Source: Bacteroidaceae bacterium (lineage in GTDB: Bacteria; Bacteroidota; Bacteroidia; Bacteroidales; Bacteroidaceae). From it: 58,621 bases of DNA. Positions 8,298 through 17,274 of this stretch are shown here, in pieces. A program made the position numbers and the translations under genes. The stretch's first letter is position 1. Every line of letters starts with the position of its first letter. Under the pieces are notes generated by a model, which saw only the letters and a list, made by a program, of their open reading frames with translations, ran no database searches and was not told the origin of the DNA. Where the stretch lies: NCBI GenBank assembly GCA_017408685.1, contig JAFQUE010000003.1, positions 1 to 58,621 on the forward strand, written 5' to 3'.

Positions 8298-10277
8298 ATG
8301 AAAAACAGAATTCTATTCCTGCTGGCAGTAATTTGCTTTGCATTTGTGGCAAACGTATCTGCAGCCGACAAGAACAAGAAGCCTTTTGTAATTCCTGAAC
8401 TCCGTGAATGGAAAGGTGCAACAGGCGAGTTCACAATCACACAGGAGACAAAGATTGTCTACCCCAAGAAGAATGCTGCACTTGCCGAGGTTGCAATACA
8501 GTTTGCAAGTGACTACAAAAAGATGACAGGCGTTGAACTTCAGGTTATTGAGGGCAAGTCATCAAAGGGTGACATTGTATTTTCTGTAAAGAACAACAAG
8601 AAACTCGGCAATGAAGGCTACACAATCAGCATTGCAAACAAAGTTGAGATTGCAGCAGCTACACCACGTGCTGCAATGTGGGCTACACGCACTATCCTGC
8701 AGATTGCAGAGCAGAATGCAAATACTCTTCCAAAGGGCAACATCGTTGACTACCCCGATTATGAAATGCGCAGTTTCATGCTCGATTGCGGACGCAAGTT
8801 CATCCCCATCAGTTTCCTTCATGAATATGTTGACTTCATGTCATACTACAAGATGAATACATTCCACATCCACCTGAACGACAACGCTTTCAAGCAGTAC
8901 TTCAACCATGATTGGGCAAAGACTCCATCAGGTTTCCGCCTTGAGAGTGACCTCTTCCCCGGCCTCACATCACGCGACGGTTACTACACCAAGGAGGAGT
9001 TCATTGAACTTCAGAAGCACGCTGAGCGCGTAGGTGTTGAGATTATCCCTGAGATTGATGTACCCGCTCACTCACTGGCATTCGTACACTACCGCCCCGA
9101 ATTGGGCAGCAAAGAGTATGGCCTTGACCACCTTGACCTCTTCAACCCAGGCACATATACATTCATCGACTCACTCTTCATGGAGTACCTTGGCGGCGAT
9201 GAGCCTGTATTCCGCGGCCCACGTTTCCACGTAGGTACCGACGAGTACTCTAACCGTGACACAGCTGTTGTTGAGAAGTTCCGCTACTTCACTGATTTCT
9301 GTATCCGCACAGCAGAGAAGTATGGCAAGCAGGCTTGCGTTTGGGGTGCGCTCACACACGCAAAGGGCAACACACCTGTAAAGGTTGACAATGTGCTCAT
9401 GTATGAGTGGTACAACGGCTATGCAAATCCGACTGACATGATTAACCTTGGTTATGATGTAATAAGCATTCCCGACGGTTTAACATACATTGTACCCGCA
9501 GCAGGCTACTATTACGATTACCTCAACTGCAACTACCTCTATAACAACTGGACACCGGCAATTATCGGCAATCAGACATTCGAAGAGAAGCACCCGAAAA
9601 TCAAGGGCGGTTCATTCGCAGTATGGAACGACCACGCCGGCAACGGTATCAGTTGCAAGGACATCCACTACCGCGTGTTCCCTGCAATGCAGACTATGGC
9701 CGTAAAGATGTGGACCGGTGCAAAACCGGCAGTTCCCTTTGAGGAGTTCGACAAGGCACGCCTTGCCCTGAGCGACGCTCCGGGCCTAAACATCGCCGGT
9801 CGTTTCAGCGGCGAGAAGAGAACCCTTGTTGAAGTTCCTGCACTCAAGCCCGCAACAGACCTTGTAAAGAACACAGGCATTAGAGAAGTTGGATATGATT
9901 ACAGCGTGTCATTCGACATCGACTATACAAAGGAGTGCCCGGGTACCGTATTGACAACTTCACGCGACGCGGTGTTCTACATTGCCGACCCCGTTAGCGG
10001 CAAACTCGGTTTCTCACGCGACGGTTACCTCATGACCTTCAACTACAGTTTCTTCCCAGGTGAGAAGGCACACGTTACAATCAGCGGTAACCAGCAGGTT
10101 ACAAAACTCTTCGTAAACGGCAAACTGGTTGAGACACTCGACAAGCAGACACTCTACCACAACGAGGGCGGCAAGGACAAGATGTACTACGTGCGCACAC
10201 TTGTGTTCCCGCTTGAAAAGACAGGTAACTTCAAGAGCAAGGTTACAAACTTCAAGGTTGAGAACGTTTGTAAATAA
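8298..10277 (+). CDS. Beta-N-acetylhexosaminidase, GH20
   Basis: 659 residues with a signal peptide (cleavage after about residue 22, VSAADK). GH20 enzymes release terminal GlcNAc or GalNAc from glycans by substrate-assisted catalysis. An N-terminal GH20b-like domain spans about 28-150 and the TIM barrel about 155-490. The catalytic Asp-Glu pair is in HVGTDEYS (311-318; D315, E316). The C-terminal 120 residues look like a beta-sandwich (VSFDIDYTKEC...FNYSFFPGEKAHVTISGN) that may bind carbohydrate. A mucin or host-glycan role is inferred. It is a single-gene unit with its own promoter and terminator. Confidence 0.92.
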   Translation: MKNRILFLLAVICFAFVANVSAADKNKKPFVIPELREWKGATGEFTITQETKIVYPKKNAALAEVAIQFASDYKKMTGVELQVIEGKSSKGDIVFSVKNNKKLGNEGYTISIANKVEIAAATPRAAMWATRTILQIAEQNANTLPKGNIVDYPDYEMRSFMLDCGRKFIPISFLHEYVDFMSYYKMNTFHIHLNDNAFKQYFNHDWAKTPSGFRLESDLFPGLTSRDGYYTKEEFIELQKHAERVGVEIIPEIDVPAHSLAFVHYRPELGSKEYGLDHLDLFNPGTYTFIDSLFMEYLGGDEPVFRGPRFHVGTDEYSNRDTAVVEKFRYFTDFCIRTAEKYGKQACVWGALTHAKGNTPVKVDNVLMYEWYNGYANPTDMINLGYDVISIPDGLTYIVPAAGYYYDYLNCNYLYNNWTPAIIGNQTFEEKHPKIKGGSFAVWNDHAGNGISCKDIHYRVFPAMQTMAVKMWTGAKPAVPFEEFDKARLALSDAPGLNIAGRFSGEKRTLVEVPALKPATDLVKNTGIREVGYDYSVSFDIDYTKECPGTVLTTSRDAVFYIADPVSGKLGFSRDGYLMTFNYSFFPGEKAHVTISGNQQVTKLFVNGKLVETLDKQTLYHNEGGKDKMYYVRTLVFPLEKTGNFKSKVTNFKVENVCK

Positions 10278-10302
10278 AATCATTACCACATAGTTAACAA
10301 CG

Positions 10303-10339
10303 GTGGGTGGCCTGAAAGAAAATGGGCCACCCGCTTTTT
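10303..10339 (+). terminator. Terminator of the GH20 gene
   Basis: An 11-bp stem with two G-U pairs (GTGGGTGGCCT with GGGCCACCCGC, 10303-10334) is followed by TTTTT. It is a diverged relative of the GGGTGACCC hairpins elsewhere in the window. Confidence 0.8.
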
Positions 10340-10428
10340 GTATAGCGGTTGGATATAAAGATGTAGTTTAAGACCCTACAGAACATTTCACTAATATATA
10401 TGTTTAAATTTCAATATTGACATTACCG

Positions 10429-10436
10429 TAATTTTG
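10429..10436 (+). promoter_or_regulatory. -7 box upstream of the barrel gene
   Basis: TAATTTTG fits TAnnTTTG and lies 29 bp before the ATG at 10465. It argues against a start further upstream. Confidence 0.5.
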
Positions 10437-10464
10437 TTTTTTGTACATATATATTGAAACGTTT

Positions 10465-11442
10465 ATGAGAAGAATTCACATCTTTGCAGCAACAATGCTG
10501 CTTGCAACCGTAATCGGTGCCAATGCGCAGGATAAGGACCATGGACCAAAAGGCAAGGCCATAGTACAGATTTACACCAATTTCCACAGCGGGTTCGGTG
10601 CAGTGAATGACGACCGCGGGTTCGCGCTCGACCGCAGTTACATAGGCTACGAGTATAACTTTAAGAGAGGCATTACAATAAAAGGAGTTCTTGACATAGG
10701 GCAATCGAGCGACGTTGATGATTACCAACGTATTGCTTATATAAAGAATGCATTTATAGGTTGGAATTGGAGGGGATTGACACTGGGTGGCGGTCTCATA
10801 CCCACCACACAGTTCAGTTACCAGGAGAATTTCTGGGGTTACCGATATGTTTACAGGTCATTCCAGGATATTTACAGGTTCGGCAGCAGCGCCGACTTAG
10901 GCATTTCGGTAGCGTACCGCTTTGCGCGATGGATTGAAGCCGATGTCATAATCGCAAATGGCGAAGGATTCAGGCAGGTACAGGTAAGCGACGGGCTTCT
11001 CTATGGCATTGGAACGACCATAATGCCATTCAAAGGAATGTCTTTGAGGTTATATGCAGGAATGAACGAGGGCACCGACGGAGCAAAGGACATCATCAAC
11101 TACGCAATGTTCGCAGGATACAAGCACCGTTATTTTTCATTGGGTGTGGAGTACAATATTATGCGCAACAGCAATCACATGGCAGGAAAACACCTCTATG
11201 GTTTCTCGCTTTTCGCAACGGGAAGCCCCATCAGTTGGTTGAGCATATATGCCCGCACAGACGGACTCATGTCAAGCGACAGTTGGAACGAACTGGAAGA
11301 CGAGGTTACTGTTGTTGCGGGAGTAGAGTTCAAATTAGGAAGATATGTAAAGATTGCGCCTAACTTTAGAATGGCTGTTCCAAAGGCCGAGACTATGCCA
11401 AACCGTTATTATGGATACATAAGTTGCAGTTTCGGACTGTAA
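10465..11442 (+). CDS. Outer-membrane beta-barrel protein, porin-like
   Basis: 325 residues with a signal peptide (MRRIHIFAATMLLATVIGANA, cleavage before QDKD). Short amphipathic strands and many aromatic residues follow (SYIGYEYNFKRGITIKGVLDI, FWGYRYVYRSFQDIYRFGS), ending with CSFGL. It looks like a small porin of about 14-16 strands. The start at 10465 is chosen because the -7 box ends at 10436 and a start at 10441 would leave almost no leader. Substrate unknown. Neighbours are unrelated, so no pathway can be inferred. Confidence 0.75.
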   Translation: MRRIHIFAATMLLATVIGANAQDKDHGPKGKAIVQIYTNFHSGFGAVNDDRGFALDRSYIGYEYNFKRGITIKGVLDIGQSSDVDDYQRIAYIKNAFIGWNWRGLTLGGGLIPTTQFSYQENFWGYRYVYRSFQDIYRFGSSADLGISVAYRFARWIEADVIIANGEGFRQVQVSDGLLYGIGTTIMPFKGMSLRLYAGMNEGTDGAKDIINYAMFAGYKHRYFSLGVEYNIMRNSNHMAGKHLYGFSLFATGSPISWLSIYARTDGLMSSDSWNELEDEVTVVAGVEFKLGRYVKIAPNFRMAVPKAETMPNRYYGYISCSFGL

Positions 11443-11465
11443 AACAAATATCTCGCAACGGAAAA

Positions 11466-11498
11466 GTGGGTGACCCAAAAGTAAAATGGGTCACCCAC
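11466..11498. repeat. GGGTGACCC-type palindromic hairpin, copy 2
   Basis: A perfect 12-bp stem (GTGGGTGACCCA and its complement) with the same 9-base loop as copy 1 (AAAGTAAAA), followed by the same TCTGTAGGGAG flank and TTGGA. It lies between convergent genes (barrel and AlkD-like), as copy 1 does. Confidence 0.85.
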
Positions 11499-11530
11499 GT
11501 CTGTAGGGAGATTGGATAAAAAGAGCCTTT

Positions 11531-12343
11531 TTAGTCAGCCTCTACCATACGGGTGCGGAACGACTCACGTGCCTTGCGTACATAGAGCCTGACGACGTCG
11601 GCAGGCAACTTTGAATCACGCACAAAAGTGCGCGTGCGTTCCGGAAATTTCGCAAGTGCAGTCGCAAGCAACCAAGCAACACCCATGCGTACATAATAGG
11701 GTGAGACGCCTTGCACACTACCCTCTTGTATGGTTTTCGGTTTACCCTTGATGGTACGGTACTGTGATACTATGTCATTGAACGGGAGAGTCTCCAACCT
11801 GTCAAAGACCTTGCCTACCCACCCGTCACAAAGCAGATAGCACATAGAAGTCACCAAGGCAAAACGTACCTCGAATTCGCGTTTGGAAGCAAACCACTGC
11901 TGAAGCCAAATCCACAACATCTCCTTCTCAACCTTTGCCATCCATTTTGCATTGGCACAGAAAGCGTCGCAAACAGCCCAATTGTCAAGCACCGGGACAT
12001 AGTTTGAAAGCATTGCAAAACGATGTTCAGGTGTACACTTCTCAAGATTTATCAGAAAGCCCCATATAACGGTTTCTTCGTAACAGAGGGTGTCTCTCGG
12101 GACCTGCACGAAACAACCTATGACTTCAGTACCGCAGCAACAGCGGCGTATTTCCCCACCGGGCAACATGACATCACAACCATCACGCGAAATCCGTTTT
12201 GCAACAAGTTTCATTTCGGGCGTGTGAAGTCCCAACACCCTTCGCTGCGGCAAGGCATTGACTACGCGCAGGTGACCCTCCCGGTAACGTGCGTCGCTGA
12301 TGAAACGGTCGCACACAAGCGGTTGAAGCAGATGTTCAATCAT
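11531..12343 (-). CDS. DNA alkylation repair protein, AlkD-like
   Basis: 270 residues, all-helical with HEAT-like repeats. AlkD-type proteins excise N3- and N7-alkylated purines without base flipping. The family pattern is visible in LDNWAVCDAFCANAKWM (about 124-140), the WLQQWFASKREFEVRFALVT segment and the terminal helices (YYVRMGVAWLLATALAKFPE). The reading frame is complete and starts with an ATG at 12343. It is 83 bp downstream of the GNAT gene on the same strand and may be the last gene of that operon. No signal peptide. Substrate range is not predictable from sequence. Confidence 0.8.
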   Translation of the reverse strand: MIEHLLQPLVCDRFISDARYREGHLRVVNALPQRRVLGLHTPEMKLVAKRISRDGCDVMLPGGEIRRCCCGTEVIGCFVQVPRDTLCYEETVIWGFLINLEKCTPEHRFAMLSNYVPVLDNWAVCDAFCANAKWMAKVEKEMLWIWLQQWFASKREFEVRFALVTSMCYLLCDGWVGKVFDRLETLPFNDIVSQYRTIKGKPKTIQEGSVQGVSPYYVRMGVAWLLATALAKFPERTRTFVRDSKLPADVVRLYVRKARESFRTRMVEAD

Positions 12344-12425
12344 CGTTAATTAATCATTAAGGGAGACTAAGGGATTAAAGGAAATAAAGGACAATGGATA
12401 ACATGTTACCTTTCAGCTTTCCGTT

Positions 12426-12977
12426 TTAACCTTTCCGCTTCTGCATGTGCCACATCTTGTGTCCAAGAAACGTTGTTGCATTCACACGCTCAAAGCCTAA
12501 TGAGGAATAGAGCGCCTCGGCACGGGGATTATCAAAATCCACAATAAGCCCCACGCGTTCATGACCTGCTTTAAAAGCCTTTTCGGCAGCCGCCGTAAGC
12601 AGCCTGCTGCCAACCCCCATGCCGCGATACTCGGGAAGCACAGCAAGCGAATCGAGATAGAACTCACCCGCCGATGTCTCGTCCTCAATCTCTACCTCAT
12701 GCCCCAAACGTGCTCTCATGATTTCCAGCAACGGTTCACGCAGTTCACAGAGACGCGCACCGTCATACCCTACAATTGCCCCTGCAGGTATACCGTCTAC
12801 CTCGGCCACAAGAGCATTGCAGTAACTGTATTGCGCGTCGGTACGTGCAGCAAGTTCCCTGAACACACCGTATAACGGGTGCGAATCGTCATAGTGCAGC
12901 GCCATGAGTACCGCTTTGGCTACCAATGGGGCGTCCTGCAATGTTGCTTCCCTTATCGTAATTTCCTTTTTTTCCAT
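12426..12977 (-). CDS. GNAT family N-acetyltransferase
   Basis: 183 residues. It transfers an acetyl group from acetyl-CoA to an unidentified amine. The acetyl-CoA binding motif A is clear in SLAVLPEYRGMGVGSRLLTAAAEKA (about residues 110-134; R/Q-x-x-G-x-G/A pattern), and motif B is in NPRAEALYSSLGFERV. The C-terminal codons lie in a CTTTC-rich repeat tract. The ATG at 12977 is 9 bp downstream of the lipoprotein gene on the same strand, indicating co-transcription. Confidence 0.85.
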   Translation of the reverse strand: MEKKEITIREATLQDAPLVAKAVLMALHYDDSHPLYGVFRELAARTDAQYSYCNALVAEVDGIPAGAIVGYDGARLCELREPLLEIMRARLGHEVEIEDETSAGEFYLDSLAVLPEYRGMGVGSRLLTAAAEKAFKAGHERVGLIVDFDNPRAEALYSSLGFERVNATTFLGHKMWHMQKRKG

Positions 12978-12986
12978 TACAACTTA

Positions 12987-13604
12987 TTATTCTGCTATCA
13001 AAGGCAATATTTCAGCCTCGAATATATCTTTAGCCATTATGCGGTAATGCGGAGCATAATGGTTGTTGTATCGCTCGCTGTGGTGCACCGCATAGTGCCC
13101 CGAAGAGAGCATTTTTTCTATTGCGATTGTCTCCTCCGTGTAATTCGGGAGATTGAGGGACATCCCGTCAATGACCCTCTTTATACCGGCCCACTCGGCA
13201 GCCCACCACTCCACTTCAACTGGTTGAACCTCGCGCACACTCCGCAGAAAGCAAGATAAATATTTATCCAACGATACCTTGCCGCTTGAAACTACAGCCA
13301 ATGCAACACGCACATAGTTGCCATAGTCGCCTGTAGGTTCATACAACAGCATGGCAGTATCACCGGCTACTGCAAGTTCACGACGCAGATATGCTGCAGC
13401 CCGTGCCGTGTCGGCAACAATATGCCCGGGACCGAAACGGTCCTGAAAGAAACTCTTGTAGATATCTTGCAGAGTCGATTGTGGATAATCGGAGAGCATA
13501 CGCTCAACCGCAGCCCGTACACGCGCCGCGTCGACATCATTCTCCTGCACCGTTCCGCACGAAACCATTGCAAGAAGCATTAAAGCACAAAGGAACCTGC
13601 GCAT
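12987..13604 (-). CDS. Conserved lipoprotein of unknown function
   Basis: 205 residues with a lipoprotein signal (MRRFLCALMLLAMVSCG; Cys at residue 16). The mature part is mostly helical, with DIYKSFFQDRFGPGHIVAD (about 45-65) and a C-terminal stretch rich in H and Y (SSGHYAVHHSERYNNHYAPHYRIM). The clustered histidines and tyrosines could form a binding or catalytic site, but I do not recognise the family. Its ATG overlaps the stop of the DUF362 gene by one base (TAATG), so the two are translationally coupled and probably act together. Confidence 0.75.
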   Translation of the reverse strand: MRRFLCALMLLAMVSCGTVQENDVDAARVRAAVERMLSDYPQSTLQDIYKSFFQDRFGPGHIVADTARAAAYLRRELAVAGDTAMLLYEPTGDYGNYVRVALAVVSSGKVSLDKYLSCFLRSVREVQPVEVEWWAAEWAGIKRVIDGMSLNLPNYTEETIAIEKMLSSGHYAVHHSERYNNHYAPHYRIMAKDIFEAEILPLIAE

Positions 13605-14602
13605 TACTTGTCAATGCTTCGCAATTCATACTTCCTTGAACCAAGACCAATCGCATGGGCGTGTTCAAGAATATGTATTCCGTGACGTGAGTTTATGCGC
13701 TCGATAAGCGGTGCAGCATTGTCGTCATCGGTAGACGGATAGTTGAACACAAGGTCGACGCAAGCCTGGTCAAGCGCAACAGGGTCCATTGAGGCAAGAA
13801 TACCCACATCGTTCATTTCGGGGTCTTCGGGTGAAGCGTCGCAGTCACAGTCGACTGACAGGTTGTTCATTACATTGATGTAGATTACACGACCCTTGAA
13901 ATAGTCGTGCACCGACTGTGCTGCCACAGCCATACACTCGATGAACTTGTCCTGTTCGGCGGTATGTTTCCATATCACCTCTTTATCTTCTGTGGCACCT
14001 GCAGAGTGGATATACGCCTTGCCGTTTGCCGACGCCACACCAATGGACTGGTTCTTGAGCACACCGCCGAAACCGCCCATTGCGTGCCCTTTGAAGTGGG
14101 CAAGATTAACCATCCAGTCATAATTGAGCATATTCTCGCCCACGATGTTGTACTTGATGTATGTCGTATCCTTGACTGGAATCTTCACTTCGCCATAACC
14201 GTCGAGAAGGTCAACCGGAGCAATGGCGGCAAAACCATGCTCTTCAAAAACCTTCATATGAGTTTCTGTTTCAAAACGCGGTCCTTTATATGCCGTGTTA
14301 CACTCCACAATTGTACCGTTCACCTTGTTTACAAGGTCTTTTATAAGTGCAGGTTGGAGAAAGTTGTGCCCGCCGGGCTCGCCTGTAGATATCTTAACGG
14401 CCACCTTGCCGCTTGGAACAACGCCAAGCGCGTCATAAATCCTTACAAGAGACTCCGGGGTAATCTCCTTGGTCATGTACACTACCGGTTTTGCGTCCCC
14501 GCACTCCTTTGCACTGTCGGCAGGCGCAGCCGTATTCCCGGTTGCATTTCCGCATGAAACAAGCAGCATTGCTGCAATTGCCATAGAAGTAAACATTTTC
14601 AT
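13604..14602 (-). CDS. DUF362 domain lipoprotein
   Basis: 332 residues with a lipoprotein signal (MLLVSCGNATG; Cys at about residue 17). The DUF362 core is recognisable: VAVKISTGEPGGHNFLQPALIKDLV, NLAHFKGHAMGGFGGVLKNQSIG and the DVGILASMDPVALDQACVDLV block near the C-terminus. Many DUF362 proteins carry a ferredoxin domain at the end; this one lacks it (no CxxCxxC cluster), so it is the short form. Biochemical role unknown. It heads a four-gene run (DUF362, lipoprotein, GNAT, perhaps AlkD-like) behind a good promoter at 14638-14668. Confidence 0.85.
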   Translation of the reverse strand: MKMFTSMAIAAMLLVSCGNATGNTAAPADSAKECGDAKPVVYMTKEITPESLVRIYDALGVVPSGKVAVKISTGEPGGHNFLQPALIKDLVNKVNGTIVECNTAYKGPRFETETHMKVFEEHGFAAIAPVDLLDGYGEVKIPVKDTTYIKYNIVGENMLNYDWMVNLAHFKGHAMGGFGGVLKNQSIGVASANGKAYIHSAGATEDKEVIWKHTAEQDKFIECMAVAAQSVHDYFKGRVIYINVMNNLSVDCDCDASPEDPEMNDVGILASMDPVALDQACVDLVFNYPSTDDDNAAPLIERINSRHGIHILEHAHAIGLGSRKYELRSIDK

Positions 14603-14637
14603 ATTGTTATCTATTGTTTATGTATTTTTTGGAGATA

Positions 14638-14668
14638 CGAAGATAGTCGCTAATATTTGCATTTCCAA
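14638..14668 (-). promoter_or_regulatory. Promoter of the DUF362 operon
   Basis: On the minus strand, TTTG (14665-14668), a 19-bp spacer and TATCTTCG (14638-14645). Confidence 0.7.
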
Positions 14669-14687
14669 AAAGGAAGATATATTTTTG
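14656..14687 (+). promoter_or_regulatory. Promoter of the LolC/E-like permease gene
   Basis: TTTG (14656-14659), a 20-bp spacer and TATTTTTG (14680-14687). It overlaps the divergent DUF362 promoter, so the two transcripts probably compete for polymerase. The leader before the ATG is about 100 nt. Confidence 0.65.
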
Positions 14688-14794
14688 TATTATAAAAATA
14701 GAACGAAGAAATACTTTTGGGATTCCTGACATGCGTTAGGGACCGAAGGTCGCAATGACAAGAAACATCGTTCTTAAGAAGGAATAAGACAACA

Positions 14795-16033
14795 ATGAAC
14801 CTGGAACTGTTCATAGCACGCAGACTTTACGGCACCCGCAAAGGTGTACGGCACATATCACGCCCGGCTGTCGCAATTGCGCAATGGGGTGTAACAATAG
14901 GTGCAGTCATCATGATTGCGTCCATTTGCATTATAGTCGGCTTCAAGCAGCAGGTGCGCGAGAAGGTATTCGGTTTCGGAGGGCATGTGCAGATGATGAC
15001 CTACAACGGGAATGCCGTGGGCGAGAGCCCGCTCACTATCGACGATGAGTTCATGGAGAGACTTGGCGATATCCGCAATGTGGCAACCGTGCAGCAGTAC
15101 GTGCAGAAAACCGGAATAATCATGGGGGAAAAGGAGTATGAAGGTGTTGTCGTCAAGGGCATTGGCAAAGACTACGACCTATCGTTCATTGAATCGCACA
15201 TAATCGAAGGCACCATGCCGACATTCTGCGATACAACCCCATCGGGCAGCATAGTCATTTCAAGGCTCATTGCCGAGAAGATTGGAGTAAAAACAGGTGA
15301 CAGAATCAACATCTATTTCCTTGACAAGGGTATAAAGGCGCGCAAACTCACCATCGGGGCCATTTACAACACCCACCTCAATGAATTTGACGCTGCAATG
15401 GCATATACTGACATTTATACCACACGCGGCATAAACGATTGGGAGAACGACAAGGTTTCGGGCATTGAGATAAGATTGGACGACTATTCACTCATGGAAA
15501 ATACCGTAGAGGACATCTGCGATGTGGCCCTTTATGCGACATCCATGAACGAAGAGCAGATAATTGTTCCAACCATTGAAGAACTGAACCCTGCAATGTT
15601 TGCATGGTTAGGTGTGCTTGACCAGACGGTGTGGATGATACTCATTCTCGTTGTTATGATTGCGGCATTCACAATGATTTCAGGATTGCTTATAATAATA
15701 CTCGAAAAGGGCAACCTCATTGGAATACTGAAGGCCGTAGGGGCAAAGAATGTTTCGATAAGAAAAATTTTCATCTACTATGCGGGGTTCATTATAGGCA
15801 AAGGTCTTATAATAGGCAACATCATAGGAATTGGACTGTGCCTGCTGCAACAGCACTTCAAGATTGTTGCCGTCGACCCCGAGATGTACTACATGGACCG
15901 CGTACCCATTGAATTCACATGGTTGCTGGTACCGATGAACATTGCCATGTTCGTTATTTCTGTTGCAGCACTTGTGTTGCCATCTATGATAATATCCAGG
16001 ATTGAGCCTACAAAGGCAATTAAATTTGAATAG
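14795..16033 (+). CDS. ABC transporter permease, LolC/LolE/FtsX-like
   Basis: 412 residues. The topology is that of lipoprotein-release or MacB-type permeases: one N-terminal membrane helix (about 26-50), a large periplasmic domain (about 51-265) and three C-terminal helices (about 275-300, 325-350, 370-400). The opening NLELFIARRLYGTRKGVRHISRPAVAIAQWGV is typical of LolC/LolE in Bacteroidetes. The likely role is extraction of lipoproteins from the inner membrane for transfer to the outer-membrane pathway. No ATPase gene (lolD) is adjacent; ftsE further on is on the other strand. The stop codon lies inside a 47-base palindromic terminator. Confidence 0.85.
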   Translation: MNLELFIARRLYGTRKGVRHISRPAVAIAQWGVTIGAVIMIASICIIVGFKQQVREKVFGFGGHVQMMTYNGNAVGESPLTIDDEFMERLGDIRNVATVQQYVQKTGIIMGEKEYEGVVVKGIGKDYDLSFIESHIIEGTMPTFCDTTPSGSIVISRLIAEKIGVKTGDRINIYFLDKGIKARKLTIGAIYNTHLNEFDAAMAYTDIYTTRGINDWENDKVSGIEIRLDDYSLMENTVEDICDVALYATSMNEEQIIVPTIEELNPAMFAWLGVLDQTVWMILILVVMIAAFTMISGLLIIILEKGNLIGILKAVGAKNVSIRKIFIYYAGFIIGKGLIIGNIIGIGLCLLQQHFKIVAVDPEMYYMDRVPIEFTWLLVPMNIAMFVISVAALVLPSMIISRIEPTKAIKFE

Positions 16034-16071
16034 CATAATAGCGCCTGACAGGCGCTATTATGCTATTCAAA
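16025..16071. terminator. Bidirectional palindromic terminator
   Basis: A perfect 22-bp stem with a 3-base loop (GCGCCT-GAC-AGGCGC at the tip). It starts within the last codons of the permease gene, includes its TAG, and lies before the convergent lysA stop. Confidence 0.85.
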
Positions 16072-16107
16072 GGCAGTATATCACCGGTCATGACCGGATA
16101 CACATTG

Positions 16108-17268
16108 TCAGATATCGGTTGAGAGTACTGCCCTTGGCAATTCGCGGCAGTTGTAACCGAATGCCATGGCCTCGCCATAAGCACCGGCAGAACGTATGGC
16201 AAGTATATCGCCACGCTGTGTAGAAGGCATGCGACGGTCCTTGCAGAACACATCGGAGGACTCGCAAACAGGACCTACGACATCATACACCTCGTCGGGT
16301 TTATCCGATGTGAGGTTCTCTATGCGGTGATAGGCGTCGTAGAGTGCCGGGCGAATGAGGTCATTCATTCCCGCGTCCACTATCACGAACTTCTTGCATG
16401 TACCGTTCTTTATATACGTCGCACGGGTAATGAGCGCTCCACACTGTGCCACAAGACTCCTCCCCAATTCAAAATGGAGTTGCTGTCCGGGGTGCAGTTT
16501 CAGGTTGTTCGCATAAGTCGCAAAATATGCCTCAAAATCAGGTATAGGATATCTGTCGGGGAAGTCATAGCGTATGCCAAGACCACCGCCTACATTTATA
16601 TGGGGAAGCACAAGACCGCGGGTCTCCACAAGCAGTTCCTGCAGTTCGTTGATTCGGCAACAGAGCGCTATGAAATCATCCATCACCAGCAACTGCGAAC
16701 CTATGTGGAAATGAAGGCCTATGAGTTTGACATGCGACATTGATTCAATCACATCGATAACAGCATCGAGCTGCTCATAATTGACACCGAACTTATTCTC
16801 GGCAAGACCGGTGGTAATATTCGCATGCGTGTGTGCCCCCACATTGGGATTCACGCGCACAGCCACCTGTGCCACTACCCCACGCTCGGCAGCAAGCCTT
16901 TCGATTGCCTCAATCTCGGGCACGGACTCCACATTGAAACAGAAGATTCCCGCGTCGAGCGAAAGGGCAATTTCCTTGTCGGTCTTGCCCACGCCGGCAA
17001 ACACCACCTTGCCGGCAGGAATACCGGCATTGAGCGCAGCACGAACCTCGCCTCCGCTCACGCAGTCGGCGCCGATACCGGCCTGATTGACAATTTCAAG
17101 CAGACGATGATTATAGTTTGCCTTTATAGCATAATGCACATGAAACCCCTCATACTTTGCAGCCTCGCGCTTTACGGCGTCAAGTGTCGCCTTCAACAGG
17201 TCCACATCGTAGTAGTAGAAGGGGGTCTCGATAGAGGCAAACGCCTCAACAGGAAACTTCATCTTCAT
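16108..17268 (-). CDS. lysA: Diaminopimelate decarboxylase
   Basis: 386 residues. A PLP enzyme that makes L-lysine from meso-diaminopimelate, the last step of the lysine pathway. The PLP lysine is in VHYAIKANYN (about residue 48), the phosphate-binding glycine loop in NVGGGLGIRYDFPDRYP (about 230) and the C-terminal active-site motif in CESSDVF (about 333). ATG at 17268 is preferred over a TTG two codons upstream. Its start is 7 bp after the lysC stop, so the two form an operon with ftsE upstream. Confidence 0.93.
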   Translation of the reverse strand: MKMKFPVEAFASIETPFYYYDVDLLKATLDAVKREAAKYEGFHVHYAIKANYNHRLLEIVNQAGIGADCVSGGEVRAALNAGIPAGKVVFAGVGKTDKEIALSLDAGIFCFNVESVPEIEAIERLAAERGVVAQVAVRVNPNVGAHTHANITTGLAENKFGVNYEQLDAVIDVIESMSHVKLIGLHFHIGSQLLVMDDFIALCCRINELQELLVETRGLVLPHINVGGGLGIRYDFPDRYPIPDFEAYFATYANNLKLHPGQQLHFELGRSLVAQCGALITRATYIKNGTCKKFVIVDAGMNDLIRPALYDAYHRIENLTSDKPDEVYDVVGPVCESSDVFCKDRRMPSTQRGDILAIRSAGAYGEAMAFGYNCRELPRAVLSTDI

Positions 17269-17274
17269 TGTCAA

